A DNA stretch of 11,843 nucleotides from Sphaerochaetaceae bacterium (GTDB taxonomy: Bacteria > Spirochaetota > Spirochaetia > Sphaerochaetales > Sphaerochaetaceae). Below the pieces are notes generated by a model. That model ran no database searches, had not been told where the DNA came from, and saw only the letters and a list, made by a program, of their open reading frames with translations. A program made the position numbers and the translations under genes. Each line of letters begins with the position of its first letter. The stretch's first letter is position 1. Below, one piece after another: positions 6,182-11,843 of this stretch. Location: positions 1 to 11,843 of the forward strand of contig JAKSPF010000021.1 of NCBI GenBank assembly GCA_024405065.1. Direction: 5' to 3'.

Positions 6182-8581
6182 ATGTATCAGGTACTGAAAA
6201 GAAACGGAGAACTTGTAGGGTTTGACGTAAAAAAAATTGAAAATGCAATTGTAAGGGCATTTGTGGCAACGGGAACAAACTATAATGAGGACATCATTCA
6301 GATGCTTGCTCTCAGAACCACGGCACATTTTTCCCCAAAAGTTCAGAATGACAGGATAAAAGTAGAGGATATTCAGGATTCCGTTGAGTCCACTCTTTCA
6401 CAGGCAGGGTATGAGAACGTTGCAAAGGCGTACATTCTTTACAGAAAACAGCATGAAAACGTCAGACTTGCAGACAAGACTCTCGTGGACTACAAATCAC
6501 TTGTGGATTCGTACCTCGGTGCAAGGGACTGGAGAGTGAAGGAAAACAGTACCGTAAATTATTCAATCGGCGGTCTTATTCTTTCAAACAGCGGGGCAAT
6601 CACCGCAAACTACTGGCTTTCGGAAATATATGATAAAGAGATAGGTGAGGCACACCGCAATGCTGATTTTCATCTTCACGATCTTTCCATGCTCAGCGGT
6701 TACTGTGCGGGGTGGAGTCTGAAACAGCTCATAAGAGAAGGTCTCGGTGGAGTTCAGGGAAAAATATCCTCCGCTCCGGCAAAGCATCTTTCAACTCTCT
6801 GTAACCAGATGGTCAACTTCATAGGCATAATGCAGAACGAGTGGGCAGGTGCACAGGCTTTCAGTTCCTTTGATACCTACCTTGCGGCATTTGTGAAGGC
6901 CGATAATCTCAGCTACAAAGAAACAAAACAGTGCATTGAAAGTTTTATATTCGGAGTGAATACTCCTTCACGTTGGGGAACACAGGCTCCGTTCAGCAAT
7001 ATCACTTTGGACTGGGTACCGCCTGAGGATTTGAAGAATCTTCCCGCAATAGTGGGCGGAAAGGATATGGATTTTACCTACGGTGACTGTAAAAAAGAAA
7101 TGGATATGGTCAACAAGGCTTTCCTTGAGATAATGATTGAAGGAGATGCTGACGGACGCGGTTTCCAGTATCCTATCCCCACATATTCATTGACAAAGGA
7201 TTTTGACTGGTCTGAAACGGAGAACAACAGACTTCTGTTTGAAATGACATCAAAATACGGTACTCCCTATTTTTCCAACTATATCGGAAATACGGAAATG
7301 CAGCCCAGTGACGTGCGTTCAATGTGTTGCAGACTGCGCCTTGACCTGAGAGAACTGAGAAAAAAGAGCGGAGGCTTCTTCGGAAGCGGAGAAAGTACAG
7401 GTTCAATAGGGGTTGTCACTCTCAATATGCCGCGCCTTTCATTTCTGGCATCGGATGAAAATGATTTCTACAAACGTCTTGATGCCTTGATGGATATTGC
7501 CGCACGCTCACTCCACACAAAGAGAGATGTCATCACTGCATATCTTGAACACGGTCTTTATCCGTACACAAAACGCTATCTCGGTGATTTTCACAACCAT
7601 TTTTCAACCATAGGGCTTGTAGGTATGAATGAATGCTGTCTGAACGCAAAGTGGATTTCAGCAGATTTAACGGATAAAAAAGCGCAGGAATTCAGTGCAA
7701 AGGTTCTTGACCACATGAGAAACAAACTTTCCGATTATCAGGAAAAGTACGGGGATCTGTTCAATCTTGAAGCAACACCCGCAGAGTCTACGGCATATCG
7801 CCTTGCAAAACATGACAAGGAAAAATATCCCGAAATTATCACTGCAGGAACAGAGGAATCACCTTATTACACAAATTCTTCCAACTTGCCGGTGAGTTTT
7901 ACTGAAGATGTGTTCAAAGCAATGGATATTCAGGATCCTCTTCAGCTCAAATACACATCAGGAACCGTGTTTCACATCTTTCTCGGTGAAAAAGTCACAG
8001 ACTGGAAAACTACGGCAAAACTTGTGAGAAAAGTGGCGGAAAACCACGAACTCCCTTATTTCACCGTTTCACCCACGTATTCCGTGTGTGCCGAGCACGG
8101 CTATCTCACAGGAGAACAGTGGGAATGTCCTCACTGCCACAAAAAGACAGAGGTCTATTCAAGAATTACCGGCTATTACCGTCCTGTCCAGAACTGGAAT
8201 ACAGGCAAAACCGAAGAGTTCAGGGAACGAAAAGTGTATGAGATAGACAAATCTTATGTGCCTGAAGAGAGGGCATCAAGGTTTGAAAAGATAAGAGCTG
8301 CGGAAAAATCGCAGTCAAATACAACCGCGGTAAGAGATGTTCTTCCCGTGCTGTTTACATCAAAGACCTGTCCCAACTGTCCGTCCGCAAAACAGAATCT
8401 TGACAACAGGGGAATCCGCTACCGTATTGTTGATGCTATGGAAAACGAAGAAATGGCAAAATCTTACGGAATCATGAGTGTTCCCACCTTTATTCCGAAC
8501 CCTGAGGAAAAAACCTATGCGCTTCACGGGGTAAGTGAAATCATAGGATGGGCAAACCGGCACGGTTCTTCCGCAAAGTGA
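6182..8581 (+). CDS. nrdD: Class III (anaerobic) ribonucleoside-triphosphate reductase with fused C-terminal redoxin domain
   Basis: This 799-residue protein makes deoxyribonucleotides without oxygen, using a glycyl radical installed by NrdG. It has an N-terminal ATP cone (about 1-95, starting MYQVLKRNGELVGFDVKK), HLHDL followed by Cys175 in SGYCAGW, Cys382-Cys383 in MCCRLRL, and the radical glycine Gly664 in SRITGYYRPVQNW. A probable zinc site is formed by Cys636, His639, Cys649 and Cys652 (VCAEHGYL and CPHC). The paired Cys382-383 and the GYYRPVQNWN signature suggest the redoxin-dependent subclasses, not the formate-dependent E. coli type. Residues about 719-799 form a glutaredoxin/thioredoxin-like domain with CPNC (730-733) and cis-Pro motif SVPTFI; most NrdDs lack this. 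The ATG at 6182 is chosen because GGAGG lies 7 nt upstream; an in-frame ATG at 6086 has no ribosome site. It is followed after one base by nrdG. Confidence 0.95.
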   Translation: MYQVLKRNGELVGFDVKKIENAIVRAFVATGTNYNEDIIQMLALRTTAHFSPKVQNDRIKVEDIQDSVESTLSQAGYENVAKAYILYRKQHENVRLADKTLVDYKSLVDSYLGARDWRVKENSTVNYSIGGLILSNSGAITANYWLSEIYDKEIGEAHRNADFHLHDLSMLSGYCAGWSLKQLIREGLGGVQGKISSAPAKHLSTLCNQMVNFIGIMQNEWAGAQAFSSFDTYLAAFVKADNLSYKETKQCIESFIFGVNTPSRWGTQAPFSNITLDWVPPEDLKNLPAIVGGKDMDFTYGDCKKEMDMVNKAFLEIMIEGDADGRGFQYPIPTYSLTKDFDWSETENNRLLFEMTSKYGTPYFSNYIGNTEMQPSDVRSMCCRLRLDLRELRKKSGGFFGSGESTGSIGVVTLNMPRLSFLASDENDFYKRLDALMDIAARSLHTKRDVITAYLEHGLYPYTKRYLGDFHNHFSTIGLVGMNECCLNAKWISADLTDKKAQEFSAKVLDHMRNKLSDYQEKYGDLFNLEATPAESTAYRLAKHDKEKYPEIITAGTEESPYYTNSSNLPVSFTEDVFKAMDIQDPLQLKYTSGTVFHIFLGEKVTDWKTTAKLVRKVAENHELPYFTVSPTYSVCAEHGYLTGEQWECPHCHKKTEVYSRITGYYRPVQNWNTGKTEEFRERKVYEIDKSYVPEERASRFEKIRAAEKSQSNTTAVRDVLPVLFTSKTCPNCPSAKQNLDNRGIRYRIVDAMENEEMAKSYGIMSVPTFIPNPEEKTYALHGVSEIIGWANRHGSSAK

Positions 8582-8582
8582 A

Positions 8583-9275
8583 ATGACGTTCAGCGGTTTT
8601 CAGAAAACTGATCTGATCAATTATCCCTCAAATATTGCAGCCACTGTTTTTGTCAGGGGCTGCAATTTCCGTTGTCCGTACTGCCACAATCCTTCCCTTG
8701 TTCTTCCTGATGAATATTCGGAGGAAGTGCATTGCGAGCAGGAAATTTTTGATTATCTGGAGCAAAGGCGTTCTTTCATAGACGGTCTTGTAGTGACAGG
8801 GGGCGAGCCTACTCTGTATCCTGAACTTCCGGAATTTGTTCTCAAGGTAAAGGGTATGGGTTTTTCCGTAAAACTTGATACCAACGGTACAAATCCGCAG
8901 ATGATTGATTTTCTTGTGAAAAGTTCACTGGTTGATTATGTTGCAATGGATATAAAGGCTCCGCTTGAAAAATATCACCTTTTCAGTGTTGCAGAAGCCG
9001 ATTGTGCAGAGAAAGTAGTGAAGACAATGGAGATTCTCAGAAATTCACAGGTAGAGTACGAGTTCAGAACAACCTGTCCCGAAGATATACTGAGCAAAGA
9101 GGATTTTACTGAAATAGCAAAAATGCTGAAAAAAAACGAGCATTGGTTTCTTCAGGTTTTCAATCCACGCGTCACCCTTGATCCGTCATTTGCAAAAGTA
9201 CGTTCTTACACGGAAGAAGAGCTGAAAGCCATTGCAAACAATCTGAAAAAGTATGCAGATGTTTCTCTGCGGTAG
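8583..9275 (+). CDS. nrdG: Anaerobic ribonucleotide reductase activating protein (radical SAM)
   Basis: The 230-residue protein is the glycyl-radical activase partner of NrdD. It binds a [4Fe-4S] cluster through C27, C31 and C34 (GCNFRCPYCHNP, the CX3CX2C radical-SAM motif) and cleaves S-adenosylmethionine to make the radical glycine in NrdD. VVTGGEPTLYPEL is the SAM-binding GGE motif, and LDTNGT follows in its usual place. The N-terminus FSGFQKTDLINYPSNIAATVF matches the NrdG/PflA-like pattern, so the ATG one base after the nrdD stop is the start. There is no clear Shine-Dalgarno, so translation is probably coupled to nrdD. At 230 residues it is longer than E. coli NrdG (about 150) and resembles the longer forms that accompany non-enteric NrdDs. 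No extra cluster-binding cysteines are evident. Confidence 0.93.
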   Translation: MTFSGFQKTDLINYPSNIAATVFVRGCNFRCPYCHNPSLVLPDEYSEEVHCEQEIFDYLEQRRSFIDGLVVTGGEPTLYPELPEFVLKVKGMGFSVKLDTNGTNPQMIDFLVKSSLVDYVAMDIKAPLEKYHLFSVAEADCAEKVVKTMEILRNSQVEYEFRTTCPEDILSKEDFTEIAKMLKKNEHWFLQVFNPRVTLDPSFAKVRSYTEEELKAIANNLKKYADVSLR

Positions 9276-9322
9276 CCGTGCGTATACCGAAAAGCAAGTT
9301 CCTCTGTACTACAAAAAAACTG

Positions 9323-9328
9323 TATGAT
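9323..9328 (+). promoter_or_regulatory. Candidate -10 element before the lipoprotein gene
   Basis: TATGAT is a 5/6 match to TATAAT. A start near 9335 would leave a leader of about 24 nt containing the AGGAAGGG ribosome site. No acceptable -35 hexamer is present 16-18 bp upstream. The 83-nt gap after nrdG shows no convincing terminator hairpin, so partial read-through from nrdDG is possible. Confidence 0.3.
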
Positions 9329-9358
9329 AAACTAAATTCTGTCTGTGAGGAAGGGAAT

Positions 9359-10033
9359 ATGAAAAGATATACAGTTGTTTTTCTTGCCGTGATTGTTTTG
9401 CTTTTTACAGCGGCTTGCAGTGATGATGCCCTGAAAAGGCAGGGAGAAAGACTCTCGGGACTTCAGAATAATGTTTGGGGAGTAAAGGACGAGCAAACCG
9501 TAGAAGAGGTGAGAAGAACCAGTTACAACATAGTAAGAGACGGAACGATATCAACGGAAAAGGAAGATGTTGAATCTTTGATTGATGCTCTCGGAAATGC
9601 TGCCAATTCAGAAAAAAAACTTGATGAGGTATCGGAGATACTTTCAAAAAAGGCACCGGAAGGGATTTCTCTGTCGTTGTGGGAAATTGTCGGAAGAAAA
9701 GGAACTTCCGATAGCAATACGGTTTGGGGTCGTCTTGATGAAGCATGGAGAAGAGCGGAAAATAACCTGCGACTGCGGGAAAAAATAGATGAATTTCTTT
9801 GTTTTGACAGAGACAATCCCACTATGGGTGATTGTGCCGCAGTAGCCGTGCTGCTGAATCTTGCCAAACATGTACAGGAGGTTGTACAAAACATCATAGC
9901 TGATGACGGAGAACTTAAAGTGTCGGATATCATGACCGACCCTGTATTTTTTGATTCATACGCTGCACTTAAGGTTATTGATCCTAAGAAGTATGACTGT
10001 TCTTCACTTCTTTCAGATTTTTTGAACAAATAA
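9359..10033 (+). CDS. Putative lipoprotein of unknown function
   Basis: The 224-residue product begins with a lipoprotein signal: MKRYTVVFLAVIVLLF, then TAAC with the lipid-anchored cysteine at residue 20, followed by Ser-Asp-Asp. Thr at -3 fits the relaxed lipobox seen in spirochaetes. The mature part is mostly helical and charged. It has two similar short passages, NNVWGVKDE and SNTVWGRLDE, each followed by an Arg-rich helix. Three further cysteines (148, 159, 214) lie in the C-terminal half, which is predicted more globular (GDCAAVAVLLNLAKHVQEVV). The ATG at 9359 is chosen because it starts a proper signal peptide and has AGGAAGGG just upstream; an earlier in-frame ATG at 9278 would bury the signal. 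It is 25 nt ahead of a beta-barrel candidate, suggesting co-transcription and an envelope role. I do not recognise the family. Confidence 0.8.
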   Translation: MKRYTVVFLAVIVLLFTAACSDDALKRQGERLSGLQNNVWGVKDEQTVEEVRRTSYNIVRDGTISTEKEDVESLIDALGNAANSEKKLDEVSEILSKKAPEGISLSLWEIVGRKGTSDSNTVWGRLDEAWRRAENNLRLREKIDEFLCFDRDNPTMGDCAAVAVLLNLAKHVQEVVQNIIADDGELKVSDIMTDPVFFDSYAALKVIDPKKYDCSSLLSDFLNK

Positions 10034-10058
10034 AAGTAAGTCCGGAGACAGAAACCGT

Positions 10059-11258
10059 ATGAAAAAAACGTGTCTGTTTATTATTGTCCTTCTGTGTTCG
10101 GTATTTGTAATCTGTGCAGAGTCTTTTAACCCTGACAGTGCTTCTGACTGGAATATTCTTGCAGAGAAAATTTCATTTGCACCTTATTCTCCCACAATTC
10201 ATGACAGAACAACAGGACTCACATACACAATGTGGGGTAACCCGGCAGGGCTTGCAGACGGGAAACTGAAAATTCAGACACCGTCAATATCTTTCAGCGA
10301 TTTCAACTATGCCGCACTTCTGAAAAAAGCCGGTTCAGATGTGTCTGCAGTGTTGCGCGGTGATGCAAACAACGCAAATTACGTGAATATACTGCGTGTT
10401 TTGCTTGAAAATCTCGGAATGGGTTACAATTCGTTAGGCACTGTGGATGTGGGACTTGACGCACAGATTTTCAACTTTGCCGTAGGTGTTGATGCAAAGT
10501 TCAGTGCAAGTACTTACGGTGTATCGGCGGGTCTTTCAAATGTGCAGCTTTCACCTCAACTGGACTGGGCTGTTTCAGTCGGCTACGGCAGAAGAATTTT
10601 TGAGAACGATGTCCTGTCTCTGGATTTGGGGGCAATGGTGAGGTTTGCGTACAGGGGAATTTTTCATCCGCTCAGCGGACAGTATGTTTTTGATCACCGT
10701 GATGATTTCAAACTTCCGCAGATTGTAATATCCGGTTTTACCGTTCCCATAGATGCCGGTGTGTCAGTCGGTTTTCTGGAAAATACCCTGAAAGCGGAAC
10801 TCACGGTAAACAACATAAACGGTGCCTATCACATGAACAAGTACGATTCTATCAGTGATGCGCTGAAAATGCGTGATTATGATTCACGATTCAGAGACAG
10901 AAACGGACGCATAAAAGTTTCAACTCCGTGTTTGCTCAATACGGGGGTAGTGTGGACTCCCCGTGTTAAGGTTGTTTCTCCCATGGTGGCACTTGACCTC
11001 TATGACATAATAGGAATGTTCAAAGACAAGGAGCTTTTTGTTCAGCATCTGGGAATTCTGGGGGCGGTGAGCGTGGCTTCTATTCTTGATTTGAGAGTGG
11101 GAATAGACAGAGGTTATCTGCAACTCGGTGCCGGAATCGGATACAACACCAACAAGATAGAAATTTCTTACGGTTTCAATGAATTCGGCAAAAGACTTGC
11201 CGATAAACCGGTTGACCGCCTGACCATCCGTTGCCGTTTCGGATGGTACACAAAGTAG
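10059..11258 (+). CDS. Putative outer-membrane beta-barrel protein
   Basis: The 399-residue protein has a Sec signal peptide (MKKTCLFIIVLLCSVFVICA, likely cut before ESF). An early NPAGLA motif (about residues 61-66) recurs in FadL/PorV-like and treponemal UPF0164-like outer-membrane proteins. The rest is a series of amphipathic strands with alternating hydrophobic residues and Gly/Asn turns, for example LDWAVSVGYGRRIF, LSLDLGAMVRFAYRG, LQLGAGIGYNTNKIEISYGF and the final TIRCRFGWY. The last three residues YTK follow the aromatic-rich strand, where many barrels end in an aromatic residue. GGAG about 11 nt upstream may act as the ribosome site. It follows the lipoprotein gene by 25 nt. Function is unknown; fatty-acid or small hydrophobic-compound uptake is one possibility by analogy, and a periplasmic or surface structural role cannot be excluded. 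Confidence 0.7.
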   Translation: MKKTCLFIIVLLCSVFVICAESFNPDSASDWNILAEKISFAPYSPTIHDRTTGLTYTMWGNPAGLADGKLKIQTPSISFSDFNYAALLKKAGSDVSAVLRGDANNANYVNILRVLLENLGMGYNSLGTVDVGLDAQIFNFAVGVDAKFSASTYGVSAGLSNVQLSPQLDWAVSVGYGRRIFENDVLSLDLGAMVRFAYRGIFHPLSGQYVFDHRDDFKLPQIVISGFTVPIDAGVSVGFLENTLKAELTVNNINGAYHMNKYDSISDALKMRDYDSRFRDRNGRIKVSTPCLLNTGVVWTPRVKVVSPMVALDLYDIIGMFKDKELFVQHLGILGAVSVASILDLRVGIDRGYLQLGAGIGYNTNKIEISYGFNEFGKRLADKPVDRLTIRCRFGWYTK

Positions 11259-11267
11259 GGGCTCCTC

Positions 11268-11296
11268 TTGTAATTTTTTTTCCATATAAACATAAT
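11268..11296 (+). promoter_or_regulatory. Candidate promoter of the right-hand MFS gene
   Basis: TTGTAA (11268-11273, 4/6 match to TTGACA) and CATAAT (11291-11296, 5/6 match to TATAAT) are spaced exactly 17 bp apart, and the spacer starts with a run of eight T. Only nine bases separate the -10 element from the ATG at 11306, so the transcript would start at or within about three bases of the start codon. Confidence 0.4.
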
Positions 11297-11305
11297 TGCC
11301 GCGTT

Positions 11306-11843
11306 ATGTTTTATCTGCTTGAATATTTTCTGCAGACAGTTACAGCCTCTTTTGACCCTTACACTCAACTGATTTTCAGAAATCTCGGGTATTCACAGTC
11401 AAAGGTTGGAGTGATTATTGCCGCCGGACAGCTTGCATCAATTTGTTTTCCTATGATTGCGGGGCTTCTGATGGACAGAACGGGGAAGGCAAGGATTGTT
11501 CTTGTTGTAACTTCTCTTGCAAGCGGTGTTCTCATAATGCCTGCAACAATGTCAGGAGTATTTCCCTTTGTTATTTTCATGTTCTTTCTGTCAAGAGGTT
11601 TTGTTTCCGTAATAAATCCGGCAGTTGACGGGTATCTTACAAAATGTCTGAAAGGAGACGCCCAGAAGTACGGGCTTGCAAGAGCCGCCGGAACCGGAGG
11701 ATATGTGGTATTTCTTGTGGCTGCTTCCGTTATAGGTTTTCCTGAAGTTACCGACAACAGGCAGATTCTGATATGCTACATAATTTCTCTTGTTGCCTTT
11801 GTCGTTTGCGTTGCTTTTTGTCCGGAAATGCCGCAAACGGAAA
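11306..11843 (+). CDS. MFS-type transporter, C-terminus beyond the right edge
   Basis: There are 179 complete codons from the ATG at 11306 to the window edge. The start MFYLLEYFLQTVTASFDPYTQLIFRNLGYSQSKVG resembles the first helix and loop of the MFS_1-like/PPP (phenylpropionate permease-like) branch. There, a short N-terminus leads straight into TM1 and a Y/L-rich loop precedes 'G.S...iG'. The MFS loop motif GLLMDRTGKAR lies at residues 53-63. Further membrane segments are about 35-55, 64-84, 87-104 (with SRGFVSVINPAVDGYL following), 126-144 and 152-172. It lacks a Shine-Dalgarno. It follows the beta-barrel gene by 47 nt on the same strand and is not closely similar to the left-edge transporter. 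The substrate is not determinable. Confidence 0.83.
   Translation, partial: MFYLLEYFLQTVTASFDPYTQLIFRNLGYSQSKVGVIIAAGQLASICFPMIAGLLMDRTGKARIVLVVTSLASGVLIMPATMSGVFPFVIFMFFLSRGFVSVINPAVDGYLTKCLKGDAQKYGLARAAGTGGYVVFLVAASVIGFPEVTDNRQILICYIISLVAFVVCVAFCPEMPQTE

Noticed and set aside
9523..10029. Minus-strand open frame (168 codons) opposite the lipoprotein gene
   Set aside because: It is Ser-rich with no recognisable motif, and the plus strand carries a signal peptide, lipobox and ribosome site.
11256..11281. Terminator after the beta-barrel gene (AGGGGCTCCT followed by a T run)
   Set aside because: The stem would be only about three base pairs. The T run is better explained as the spacer of the next promoter.

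Overview
This 11.8-kb window looks like chromosomal DNA from an anaerobic or microaerophilic bacterium. A host-associated spirochaete of the Treponema type is my best guess. The case rests on an oxygen-sensitive class III ribonucleotide reductase, moderate-to-low GC, a lipoprotein gene with a relaxed lipobox followed by an outer-membrane beta-barrel candidate, and the general feel of the proteins. No rRNA, tRNA, CRISPR array, insertion sequence or phage gene is visible. The taxonomic call is an inference.

Left part, all minus strand: a 5' portion of an MFS transporter gene (1-852, C-terminus off the left edge) with its own promoter. Upstream of it lies a tightly packed operon reading leftward: molybdenum-hydroxylase-type large subunit (2967-4925), [2Fe-2S] subunit (2434-2970), FAD subunit (1554-2447) and the 16S rRNA methyltransferase rsmD (971-1543). 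The first three overlap by 4 and 14 nt and have the three-subunit layout of the xanthine dehydrogenase/CO dehydrogenase family. The large subunit has apparently lost the pterin-binding glycine motif, the conserved Arg region and the catalytic Glu. The iron-sulfur subunit has a stretched second-cluster domain. An AEC-family permease (4975-5916) lies just upstream on the same strand.

Middle: a 265-nt divergent intergenic region (5917-6181) carries a near-consensus NrdR box, a weaker second box exactly 32 bp upstream of it, and a candidate promoter. It drives nrdD-nrdG (6182-9275) rightward. NrdD has an ATP cone, the radical glycine and catalytic cysteines, and a fused C-terminal CPNC redoxin domain. 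That domain could supply the electrons for ribonucleotide reduction. NrdG is the radical-SAM activase, starting one base after the nrdD stop.

Right part, plus strand: a lipoprotein (9359-10033) and an outer-membrane beta-barrel candidate (10059-11258), 25 nt apart, then the 5' portion of a second, unrelated MFS-type transporter (from 11306) that may be read from a leaderless mRNA.

The best leads are the apparently degenerate but intact molybdo-flavoenzyme-like complex, and the self-contained NrdD-redoxin fusion under likely NrdR control.
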